From Amphiura filiformis (lineage: Eukaryota > Echinodermata > Ophiuroidea > Amphilepidida > Amphiuridae), in NCBI RefSeq assembly GCF_039555335.1, contig NC_092642.1, positions 16,893,208 through 16,957,207 on the forward strand: DNA of 64,000 bases. The letters are read 5' to 3'. The translations under genes and the position numbers were made by a program. Shown here one piece after another: positions 44,802-55,769 of the stretch (the first letter of the stretch is position 1; each line of letters opens with the position of its first letter). The notes beneath the pieces are model-generated. The model was given only the letters and a program-made list of their open reading frames with translations. It was not told the origin of the DNA and ran no database searches.

Positions 44802-47800
44802 AAGAACGAGATCTGATTGGTTGCGGTCACCTGCGACCGCGAGCACAGCCACCAGGCGGTTTTGTTGATAACCGGAAGTGATCCCTTAATAACCTTTGAC
44901 CCCGCAAAATATTACATACTGCTCAGGATGTCATAAGGAATATTCCTGGTGAATTCCAGCTTAATCGGAATTTATAAATGGATTTTGATTTTTTTAAATT
45001 TATGATTGACCTTTTGACCCCTTAATGACGTTTGACCTCAATGAAAAAAAAACCTTATGTACACCGACAAAATGCATTGTTCCAATTTTAAATAAAAAAT
45101 TCTACTTTGTTTAGTTGTCGAGATAAAAATTCTTAAAGTTATTTAGCTAAAAACAGGAAGTGAACCCTTAATGACCTTTGACCCCCAAAATAAAAATACG
45201 GTGCATACATCAGGTAATACCAATTCATGTATGATGGTTATATTGCTCTGGTCTGTTTACATTTTGAGATAAAATTTTTTAAAATTTTTGATAATTTTGG
45301 TTTTTGACCGGAAGTAACCCCTTAATGACCTTTGACCCCAAAACTGTAGGCATCCTAAAGACCCTAGCTAGTAGCGATGCATGTGTGCTAATGGCGACTC
45401 TCTGCTATGTAATTTGTAAAGACAGTGATTTTTTGAATATTTTTTACACATTTTTCATACTTTTACCGGAAGTGACCCCTTAATGACCTTTGATCCCAAT
45501 TCTGTGAAGGACTTTTAGACACTGGTAATAGGCGATGCATGTGTGCAAGTGACGTCACGGTGCTATGTAAAATGTGGAAGAAGAAGCATTTTAGTGAAAA
45601 TCACGTTTTTGGTCATTGACCGGAAGTGAATAACATTTGACCAGAAATGATCATGTGACAGTTGTGGCACCACTCAATGGTCCTAGTGACCAACTTTGAT
45701 CAACATGGCTGAAAGCATGTGGCTACGATGGTTGATTTAATGATGTTGACAGAAAGAAGAAGAAGAACTAGATATGGTTGCGGTCGCCTGCGACCGCGAG
45801 CATGCACAACCGCCAGGTATTTTAGAAGGTATTTTGTTTAACACCGGAAGTGACGCCTCATAACCTTTGACCCTAAATAAAAATCAATAATGTAAAATAT
45901 GCGGGTAATCGGAACTTATACATGGATTTTGATTTTTTTTAAATTTATGATTGACCTTTTGACCCCCTTAATGACCTTTGACTTCAATGAAAAAAAAAAC
46001 CTTATGTACACCGACAAAATGCATTGTTCCAATTTTAATTAAAAAATTCTACTATGTTTAGTTGTCGAGATAAAAATTCTTGAAGTTATTTAGCTAAAAA
46101 CAGGAAGTGACCCCTTAATGACCTTTGACCCCAAAAATAAAAATACCATGCATACATCAGGTAACACTGATTCATGTATGATGATTATATTACTCTGGTC
46201 TGTTTACATTTTGAGATAAAAAATTTTTTCAAACATTTTTGATAATTTTGGTTTTTGACCGGAAGTAACCCCTTAATGACCTTTGACCCCAAAACTGTAG
46301 GCATCCTAAAGACCCTAGCTAGTAGCGATGCATGTGTGCTAATGGCGACTCTCTGCTATGTAATTTGTAAAGACAGTGATTTTTTGAATATTTTTACAAA
46401 TTTTTCAGACTTTTACCGGAAGTGACCCTTAATGACCTTTGATTCCAATTTTGTGGTATAACTTTTAGACACTGGCTATATATGATGCATGTGTGCAAGT
46501 GATGTCACGATGCTATGTAATATTTGGAAGAAGAAGCATTTTAGTGAAAATCACGTTTTTTGACCATTGACCGGAAGTGGATGACCATTGACCGGAAATT
46601 GATCATGTGACATTTGTAGCAAGTGCCAGTGATGAGTGTGTCTAAGTTTGGTTGAAATCCATGAAAGTATGTCGGAGCTAGAGCAATTTGTAAATTTCAA
46701 GAGGGGGGGGTCTGCAAGTGTTGACAGAAGAAGAAAGAAGACTAGATCTGGTTACAGATCTGGACCTAGCCGGAGCCGGAAATGCCAGTCTTAAAGTTTA
46801 TGGACATCTCATACCATTAATGGTGCATCACTGTAGCATGTAGGGGCTTTATCCGTCGTCCATATGCTGAGATACAGCTACTTTTCCGTAATTTTAAACA
46901 TTTTTTTGCAAATTTGACGTTTTGACCTTCTTAATGACCTTTGACCCCAATACAAAAAAACCCTCATATACACCACAAAAATGCATTGTTACAGTTTAAA
47001 TAAAAAAAATCTACCATGCTTAGTTATGGAGATAAAAATTCTTGAACTTATTTAGCTTAAAACCGGAAATGACGTCTAAATGACCTTTGACCAAAAAATA
47101 AAAATACCGTGCACACATCGGTAGCACTAATGCATATATGAAGTTTATGTCACTCTGGTCTGGTTACGTCTTGAGATAAAAAAAAAATGAACATATTTGA
47201 TGATTTTTGGTTTTTGACCGGAAGCGACCCTTAATGACCTTTTGACCCCAAAACTGTAGACACCCCAACGATCCTGGTTGGTGGCAATGCATGTGTGCTA
47301 ATGACAACACTCTGCTATGTAATTTGTAAAAACAGTGATTTTTTGAATATTTTTAGCTTTCAGACCGGAAATGACCCCCTTAATGACCTTTGACCCAAAT
47401 TCTGTGAATAATTTATAGGCACTGGATAAAGCAGATGCATATGTGCAAGTGACGTCATTGTAGGATGTAACATGTAGGAGAAGAAGCATTTTGAAGATAT
47501 TTGGTTTTATACCGGAAATGACCCTTAATGACCTTTGACCCCAAATTTGTGAATATCCTATAGACACTGGATATAGCCGATGCATATGTGCAAGTGACGT
47601 CATTGTAGGATGTAACATGTAGGAGAAGAAGCTGTTTGAAATTTGTTGCCAGAAGAAAGAAGCAGAAAGAAAGATCCGATAGCATCACAAGACCTAGCCG
47701 GTGTCCCGGCTAGGTAAAGAAGAACGCGGTAAAAAGAATGCACATCGCCGATGGCGGATGTGCAAGAAAGAAGAACGAGATCTGATTGGTTGCGGTCACC

Positions 47801-50800
47801 TGCGACCGCGAGCACAGCCACCAGGCGGTTTTGTTGATAACCGGAAGTGATCCCTTAATAACCTTTGACCCCGCAAAATATTACATACTGCTCAGGATGT
47901 CATAAGGAATATTCCTGGTGAATTCCAGCTTAATCGGAATTTATAAATGGATTTTGATTTTTTTTAAATTTATGATTGACTTTTTGACCCCCTTAATGAC
48001 CTTTGACCTCAATGGAAAAAAAACCTTATGTACACCGACAAAATGCATTGTTCCAATTTTAAATAAAAAATTCTACTATGTTTAGTTGTTGAGATAAAAA
48101 TTCTTGAAAATATTTAACTAAAACCGGAAGTGACCCTTAATGACCTTTGACCCCCAAAATAAAAATACCGTGCCCACATCAGGTAAAACTGATTCATGTA
48201 TGATGACTATATTACTCTGGTCTGTTTATATTTTGAGATAAAAATTTTTAAACATTTTGATAATTTTGGTTTTTGACCGGAAGTAACCCCTTAATGACCT
48301 TTGACCCCAAAACTGTAGGCATCCTAAAGACCCTGGCTAGTAGCGATGCATATGTGCTAATGGCGACTCTCTGCTATGTAATTTGTAAAGACAGTGATTT
48401 TTTGAATATTTTTTACAAATTTTTCATACTTTTACCGGAAGTGACCCCTTAATGACCTTTGATCCCAATTCTGTGAAGGACTTTTAGACACTGGCTATAG
48501 GTGATGTATGTGTGCAAGTGACGTCACGATGCTATGTTATATGTGGGAGGAGTAGCATTTTGAGTGAAAATCATGGTTTTTGCCACTGACCGGAAGTGGA
48601 TGACATTTGATCGGAAGTTGATCATGTGACATCTGTGGCACCACCCAATAGTCCTAGTGACCAACTATGATCAACATGGCTGAAAGCATGTGGCTACGAT
48701 GGCTGATTTAATGATGTTGACATGATGTTGACAGAAAGAAGAAGAACGAGATCTGATTGGTTGCGGTCACCTGCGACCGCGAGCACAGCCACCAGGCGGT
48801 TTTGTTGATAACCGGAAGTGATCCCTTAATAACCTTTGACCCCGCAAAATATTACATACTGCTCAGGATGTCATAAGGAATATTCCTGGTGAATTCCAGC
48901 TTAATCGGAATTTATAAATGGATTTTGATTTTTTAAATTTATGATTGACCTTTTGACCCCTTTAATGACGTTTGACCTCAATGAAAAAAAACCCTTATGT
49001 ACACCGACAAAATGCATTGTTCCAATTTTAATTAAAAAATTCTACTTTGTTTAGTTGTCGAGATAAAAATTCTTAAAGTTATTTAGCTAAAAACAGGAAG
49101 TGACCCCTTAATGACCTTTGACCCCCAAAATAAAAATACCATGCATACATCAGGTAACACTAATTCATGTATAATGATTATATTACTCTGGTCTGTTTAC
49201 ATTTTGAGATAAAAAATTTTTAAATTTTTTTGATAATTTTGATTTTTGACCGGAAGTAACCCCTTAATGACATTTGACCCCAAAACTGTAGGCATCCTAA
49301 AGACCCTAGCTTGTAGCGATGCATGTGTGCTAATGGCGACTCTCTGCTATGTAATATGTAAAGACAGTGATTTTTTGAATATTTTTTACAAATTTTTCAG
49401 ACTTTTACCGGAAGTGACCCCTTAATGACCTTTGATCCCAATTCTGTGAAGGACTTTTAGACACTGGCTATAGGTGATGTATGTGTGCAAGTGACGTCAC
49501 GATGGTATGTTATATTTGGGAGGAGTAGCATTTTTAGTGAAAATCACGTTTTTGGCCACTGACCGGAAGTGGATGACATTTGATCGGAAGTTGATCATGT
49601 GACATCTGTGGCACCACCCAATAGTCCCAGTGACCAACTATGATCAACATGGCTGAAAGCATGTGGCTACGATGGTTGATTTAATGATGTTGACAGAAAG
49701 AAGAAGAAGAAACTAGACTAAGCTGTGGTCTAACCCACGAACACAGCCGTGTTGTTACCCCTAATGACCTTATGACCCCAAAATATATGAAAACGGCCAT
49801 AGACATAGGCTAATGTCAATGCATGGGTGCATGTGGCACCACTTTGCTATGTTACTTGTGGCAGAAGGGGCATTTTGAAGGTTTTTCGTCTCAGACCGGA
49901 AGTGACCCCTTAATGACATTTGACCCCAAATAAAAAAATACCACATATGAATTGAGTACCCACAATTCATGTGTGAACATACCGTTACTGTCCTATGTTT
50001 TTCTTAGCAAATAAAAAATTTTGACGGTTTTTCGTTTTATACCGGAAGTGACCCCTTAATGACGTTTGACCCCAAATAAAAAAATACCACATATGAATTG
50101 GGTATCCACAATTCATGTGTGAACATACCGTTACTGTCCTATGTTTTTCTTAGCAAATAAAATTTTTTGACGGTTTTTCGTTTTATACCGGAAGTGACCC
50201 CTTAATGACCTTTGACCCCAAATCTGTGAGGACCCCATAGACACTGGATAATAACAATGCATGTATGCAAGTGGTGTTACTGTCCTACGTAATTTGTGGG
50301 AGAAGAAGCATTTTAAAGGTATTTCGTTTTGTACCGGAAGAGGCCCCTTAATGACCTTTGACCCTAAATACAAAAATACCACATATACACAGGGTAATTA
50401 CAATTTATGTGTGAACATACCGTTACTGTCCTATGTTTTTCTTAGCAAATAAAAATTTTTGAAGGTTTTTCGTTTTATACCGGAAGTGACCCCTTAATGA
50501 CCTTTGACCCCAAATCTGTGTACACCACATAGACACTGGGTAATAGTAATGCATGTGTGCAAGTGGGGTCACCGTCATACGTAATCTGTAGGAGAAGAAG
50601 CATTTTGAGTTGAAATCACGTTTTTGACCCCTATGACCCCTGCGTGACCTTTGACCCCATGAGTTTCATGTGACATGTAGGGGCATGGACAATGATGGCT
50701 GTGACCAAGTCAAGTCAAAATCGGTCCAAGCATGTGAGTGCTAGAGCAAATGTAATGGTCGGCAGAAAGAAGAAGAAAGAAAGAAGAAAGAAGAAAGAAC

Positions 50801-50815
50801 CTGTAAGAAAAAAGA

Positions 50816-50843
50816 CACAGCCGTGACTAACGTCACGGCTGTG
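50816..50843. repeat. Stem-loop CACAGCCGTGAC-taac-GTCACGGCTGTG
   Basis: Twelve perfect base pairs and a four-base loop, at the start of the terminal mini-array. Confidence 0.92.
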
Positions 50844-50853
50844 TAAGAAGAAG

Positions 50854-51091
50854 AACGCGGTAAAAAGAATGCACAGCGCCGATGGCGGCTGTGCAAAGAA
50901 GAAGAACGCGGTAAAAAAATGCACAGCGCCGATGGCGGCTGTGCAAGAACGCGGTAAAAAGAATGCACAGCGCCGATGGCGGCTGTGCAAGAACGCGGTA
51001 AAAACAATGCACAGCGCCGATGGCGGCTGTGCAAAGAAAGAAAGAAGAAGAACGCGGTAAAAAGAATGCACATCGCCGATGGCGGATGTGC
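50854..51091 (+). repeat. Terminal mini-array of five stem-loop cassettes
   Basis: Each cassette is AACGCGGTAAAAA.AAT followed by a 24-bp stem-loop and a short AAGAA-type spacer. Stem-loops are at 50871-50894, 50921-50944, 50965-50988, 51009-51032 and 51068-51091. The first four share arms GCACAGC/GCTGTGC and the last has GCACATC/GATGTGC. The insert ends exactly with the last base of the fifth stem-loop. Confidence 0.92.
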
Positions 51092-52300
51092 AAACACTCA
51101 AAATCGATTGAAATCTACCATTGTATTCTAGTCAAGTTTCATTTCATCTCAGTCCCGAATACATTCATACACACTTCAAAATAAATAAAACACACCAAAC
51201 AAATTATTTCTTGTTTTGTTCATTAAGGGCTGGGGTATGAACGTTTGGACAGTATTTATTGTGGGACATTAGAGCACATCAGACATATCGAATTGCATTT
51301 TGAATACGAAGAATGTCATTCTGATATCAAATAATTTTGATTTTTTGTAATTCGCAATTTAATACACATTTTATGGCAAATCATTAAAAATTGATATTTT
51401 TGATATTTAACAGTATTTGAAGTAAACTTTATATATGTGATGATTTATACTTAAAGTGTATGAAGGTGGGATGAAAAGCCGACGATCAATTGAAAATTTT
51501 GACCTTTCGTATTGAAGATATGGATTTTTTTCCCAAAACACCAACAAAAATTCGGTCTTTTTGGGAAAAAAAATCCATATCTTCAATATGAAAGGTCAAA
51601 ATTTTCAATTGACCGTCGGCTTTTCCTCCCTGCTACATACACTTTAAGAATATGTCATTAGATTTATATAATTTACTTCGAGGACTGTTATATATCAAAA
51701 ATTTGAAAAATATCAAATTTGTATAATTTGTCATAAAAGTTGTATTTATATTGTGATTTTCAAAAATGAAAATTATTTGATATCAGAAAGACATGCTTCG
51801 TATTCAGAATGCAATTCGATAGGTCTGAGGTGCTCTCATGTCCCACAAAAAACTACTGTCGAAACGCAATAAATGCTCATTTTAGATCCCTTAAAGTTAC
51901 ATGTTTATTAATCATGCTATGGGTGCGGTCAAACCGGGGGCCACACATGCGAACTACCTCGTATATTATAATATGCTACAATTTATAATTATATTGACAT
52001 TATTGACATCGACATTATTGAAATTCTGGCGCATATAAACTGAATATATAATATTATGCTTATTGTAACGAATCATTTGCCTGACGTAATTCCTGCAAGT
52101 GCAAATATTTTACAATCATAATTGAACAAATCGTGAATTATATTTATTATAAAGCCTAATAGACATTTCCATAAACAAGATGCCAAGCAATCTTCTCGTT
52201 CAATTTTCAGTATATTGGTAGTAGTAGTGATTCTGAATTCCATGCAGAATATTATTCTGTCAGGAATATGTTTTACGAATAGAGGTCACATCCTGGTAGG
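51092..52300 (+). other. Displaced 3' flank of GST copy 3
   Basis: Apart from the TTAA-flanked element at 51227-51890, this region aligns with the flank of copy 2 (about 34300-34800). It starts at ACACTCAAAATCGATTGAAA, includes AATAAAACACACCAAACAAA (AATAAA at 51184-51189) and ends near TTTTACGAATAG.GGTCAC. It is the original downstream DNA of copy 3, pushed 10.16 kb away. Confidence 0.88.
51227..51890. mobile_element. TTAA-flanked foldback element, 664 bp
   Basis: TTAA is at 51223-51226 and 51891-51894. Copy 2 of the GST flank keeps the empty site TTGTTCATTAAAGTTACATG. Arms of about 300 bp are inverted copies (GTGGGACAT.AGAGCAC, GATATCAAATAATTTT, CGTCGGCTTTTC) around a short centre with TTTTTGGG/CCCAAAA. 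TTAA targets are typical of piggyBac and Kolobok. It has no coding capacity. Confidence 0.88.
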
Positions 52301-53100
52301 AGAATGTACATCATCAAGGAGTTATTTTTAACTATATGTATGCACACAACACAGGGGCACTCACAATAGGCAATTGAACCATACAGGTAGCGCTGTGTTG
52401 TAGATATAGGAGATGAACCAGTTAGCGTCATATATGAAAAAGTATAAAAGCTATGATTTTAGTACTTTCTCTATGTTTCAATTATTTATTATTTTCAAAA
52501 CAAACAATCATTATATTTACAAAAAATATAGCAAACTTTCCATGGTAGGGATTGGACCCAAGACAAAGTGCACCTAAATTAAGTGTCAACCCCACTTTTA
52601 TCGGTACGCCGTCAGCTCCCTAGACTATGCCATAGTCGAATTTTATTAAAAATATGTTATTATTAGTCATGATGAACCCAGTTCGTTGAACTCAAAATTA
52701 TACTGATGTTTATTAAAATTAAAGTAATCAATAGTAAAATGGTCATAAAGAGTTAAAAATATCAGACGATTAATAGTGACAATAAAAGTAATTGAATGCA
52801 ACATTATCTTGCATAATTATAACGGCTCACTTTAATACTGAACAATTCTGATTTTGGAATCTACCAGTTTATTGATAGCGAACCCCGAAAATTCACTTGG
52901 GAAGCTTACAAACAGAGGGAGTAGGGTGACTGATCAGATGTGAAAATCTATCAATTGTGCACACATTAATTAAATCAGAGTTTTAAGCTTTTAAACAATA
53001 TCCAGAGTATGCACAATGGGCAAGTGGACTACGGGGTAGTCTATCAGCTCCCCAAAGACCCAACGCCTCAAAACTCCAATGAGCACAGCAACAAAAATAT
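52301..53100. other. No recognised gene
   Basis: AT-rich single-copy-looking sequence. GCACA.AATGGGCAA.TGAACTAC-like short similarities occur around 52365 and 53017. Nothing else is supported. Confidence 0.4.
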
Positions 53101-53109
53101 ACGATGTGT

Positions 53110-53540
53110 ATTATATTTTATTTAGTGATTACTTTCTCCTTTGTTGTATTGTGCTACAAACCGATCAAAGAAATAATGTCGCCATTTATCAGAACCAAAT
53201 GCAGTACCAATTAAATATTAGAAGCCCGTTTTGGGGAACATGTTGGCGAATCAGTGCATGACAAAAAAAACTGTTTTGTCTATCAAATTTTTATTTATAT
53301 GTTGGACAGCTACCTACCTACATTATTTCTCAACTTTCAGCCACTCGCTATTTTAGCTCGCTATCCCACTTCAATTTCACTCCAAATTGATTCTATACAA
53401 CCGGGGTTTTAAGCGTTCAAGTTGCCATCAACATGCCTTCAATTCCAGACCGACAAGTTTGATTTTCATTTATTAGCTCAGCTGACTGATTGATTGTTTT
53501 GCTAAATCAGAAATTTGAATCTATGGGTCTTTTTATCTTT
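53110..53540. repeat. Second copy of the 20530-20870 segment
   Basis: Same order of blocks as 20530-20870 (AAAGAAATAATGTCGCCATT, ATTAGAAGCCCGT, CTCAACTTTCAGCCACTC), with indels. Together the two copies bracket the GST cluster. Confidence 0.65.
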
Positions 53541-53939
53541 TCAGTTTCGGGAGCTCTATTGTTCAGAAACGAAAACGCAAGGGATTATGTGAGTTGATCT
53601 GTAATTTGAATTAATTGAACTTTGAAGTACCAATCAGCATAACATTTCAATAGAGGAGGATGCCTGCTGTCATCAAGGCTGGATAAGAAAAGATTATAGA
53701 ACACACACAGTGTTGAATTATACATGTAGAACACACAACGGTGTTTTAGCCCGTTCTGGTGTCCTCTAATACTTATGATAGACCTTTGATGTCGTTAATG
53801 TCGTTAAAGTGGTGAAAAATTGCCAATTCGAATGAAAAGGTCCACTTTGTTCTGTAAAAACGTTGAAAATCAGTCCTTAAACCACAAAAGGTCCATTTTT
53901 GAGCCGATTGCACCCCAATAAATCCTGGCTACCGGCCTG

Positions 53940-54180
53940 TGTCGCCCTTCCCTCCCCGGGCTTCTCTCCTGACTTTTTTTTGTATCAACATGATCAATGT
54001 AGTACACCCTATTTCACTTCCTCCCTCCCCCTCCGAATCAGTATCCCCTCTCCCTCCCCGGCCCCTTTTCTCTCATCTCGTGTTCTTTTTTTCTTCTAGT
54101 CTTTCCGTCTCTCACTCTCCTCTCTTTCTCCCTCGCCCCTCCCCTCACTTGTTCAGTCTGTCAGTCTCACGTACTCTTTG
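53940..54180. repeat. Pyrimidine-rich low-complexity tract
   Basis: C/T-dominated plus strand (CCCTCCC, TCTCTC, CTTCCTCCC). Open frames through it are compositional. Confidence 0.75.
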
Positions 54181-54268
54181 TGAAATGTATCATTTTGATC
54201 AATGCCTGACAAAAATCAGCTCCGCAAAAATAAACATTTAAAATAAACTCGAATCTCGCATATAGACG

Positions 54269-54360
54269 AATCCAACGAGCCAAGTGATGGCCAGAATTCA
54301 GTCGGCCATTACTGGGCCCGTCTACACAAAACTGGTGTTTTGTGCTTGGCTCGTTGGATT
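54269..54360. repeat. Inverted repeat AATCCAACGAGCCAAG, 92 bp
   Basis: AATCCAACGAGCCAAG at 54269-54284 is exactly inverted at 54345-54360, with GGCC-rich partial pairing inside. A small foldback element or a structured site. Confidence 0.85.
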
Positions 54361-54499
54361 TGTTTATAGTCCCAACCAATTATTAGATTAGCAATTGCCA
54401 TTGTTACGAACGCACTTCTTTTGTATTGCATTTCAATATAACTTGATGACCAAAGTGCTACTTGCACTCGTTTCATCGCCCATATGAAAGACTTTTGCT

Positions 54500-54887
54500 C
54501 AGAGGATGATTTAAGGAAGCCCCATCATGCACTGCAAACGTGTTATCACCAGAGTTTCAACTGCCACTTTACTTTTCAAATCCCATTGAATTCACATGTG
54601 CAAAAGAAGTTGTTTAAGAATTGTGCGTGTGTCATTATTACTTAGTCGATTTCAGATCTAAAGTGCTGTATGCATGAAGGATAATTTACACCTTCTGTAG
54701 GTAACATAAAATGTGAAATCGACCAGCATTGTGAATGCGTTTTTATTGTATATATATCAGTCAAAATTCAAATTTAACCATGTTCGTCAATGCAAAGTGC
54801 GCGCAGTGGTGTCATGTTCACTCACACAGCTGTGCTAACCGCAAGTCAACACAGTGGCGTGGTGGGAAGTGCTTAAATCATCCTCTG
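54500..54887 (+). mobile_element. MITE (CAGAGGATGATTTAA family), 388 bp
   Basis: Third full-length family member in the window. It has inverted ends and a perfect 9-bp duplication ACTTTTGCT (54491-54499 and 54888-54896). Confidence 0.92.
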
Positions 54888-55139
54888 ACTTTTGCTTATA
54901 ACTTGGCAACATGGTTAGTATATATTTCAATGCTAGGCTATTTTCGCGAGTCACTCCCGCCTAGGCGGAAGTACCTATAGAGGGTATGCAATACGACGTC
55001 ACTCATGACAGAGTCATCTTCATTTAAATAAAATTCTGTCCTCCATAAGGTACCACGGGGAAATTCGCATGATAATACAAAAAACGCGTGATAGGTATGA
55101 ATGGTTGTGGAATCGATCTAGAGACCTGTCCCTCTGTCA

Positions 55140-55350
55140 TCTTAAGGGGGTCGATCTTTTGTGCGTAATTATAGAGGGCCAGGGGATTCACTCTATCATT
55201 AAAAAAATTATTTGAAGAAGTCAAAGAGCCCTAGGAATAAAAACTGTAGTGTAGTTCACGCCAGATACAATTTCTTTATACGACAAAAATTAATTTTTGT
55301 AATCGATCAAAAAACAAACGTTTTATATCAATTTTAAATTTAGCCTGAAT
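55140..55350. repeat. Copy of the 20300-20460 segment
   Basis: Diverged copy sharing GAGGG.CAGG.GATTCACT, TATCAT.AAAAAAA and TTTTGT.ATC.ATCAAAAAA in order. Confidence 0.5.
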
Positions 55351-55769
55351 CCGTAAATATGGTACCTCTCGCCCTTTTTTAGGTCAAGGCTATTTTTACC
55401 ATTATGCAGCGAACCATTGTTGAAGCTATTTCACATACATTACAAAACATTCTAGAGAAAGAATGAGGACATATAGTGTTGAAATATCTTTTGTTGATTT
55501 CGAATGATAATGTCATGAAGTCGTAAATTTTAAGGTCAAATTCCTAAAACCAAAACAAAACATTGCGACGCAGATAATTCCCGACTTACGCAATTTCATC
55601 ATCACATCAGTGTCTTTATTATTTGTTTGAAACCTTTCCCAAACGTTCGTGCTATTTATGCATAAAACGGCTAATCTATCTTTACAAAACGCGTCTTTTT
55701 TTAGAAAACAAAAGGCTAAAGATGGCATTATGAGATTTATCTTTTATCATTACACTCATCCGCTCAACT

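Larger units (their letters stand above)
40929..51091 (+). repeat. 10.16 kb higher-order array of DR1/ETS/CRE-bearing modules with stem-loops
   Basis: Comparison with the flanks of GST copies 1 and 2 (CTAATAGAAAAACACTCAAA) shows an insert between 40928 and 51092 with at most two A residues duplicated. It is built from module A (about 145-155 bp: ACCGGAAGTG, ACCCCTTAATGACCTTTGAC, then GATGCATGTGTGCAAGTGAC, GTCA, GCTATGTAATATGTGG, AGAAGAAGCATTTTGAAGG) and, at 43690-44330, module B (about 130-140 bp, with CCTGGTCATGAGGTTTGTTG). Larger units of about 960-970 bp start with a stem-loop and end in GTTGACAGAAGAAGAA. Starts with GCGGTC.CCTGCGACCGC lie at 40941, 41070, 42043, 44823, 45780, 47792 and 48763. 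The block has no coding capacity; open frames in it are by-products. The Helentron/HINE-like assignment is inference from stem-loops, core tandem repeats and microsatellite tails. Confidence 0.9.

Noticed and set aside
47298-47821. Minus-strand frames with repeated SYNDVTCTYASA-type peptides in the array
   Set aside because: The peptides come from the module sequence around the CRE motif; frames break at most module borders.
50854-51091. CRISPR-like array
   Set aside because: The repeats are regular and palindromic, but the spacers are simple AAGAA sequence and not unique, and the genome is eukaryotic.
50715-51101. Overlapping minus-strand frames with repeated FLPRS/HSRHRRCA-type peptides
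   Set aside because: Translations of the stem-loop mini-array. The cassette length is not constant in frame, and the stem-loops explain the repetition.
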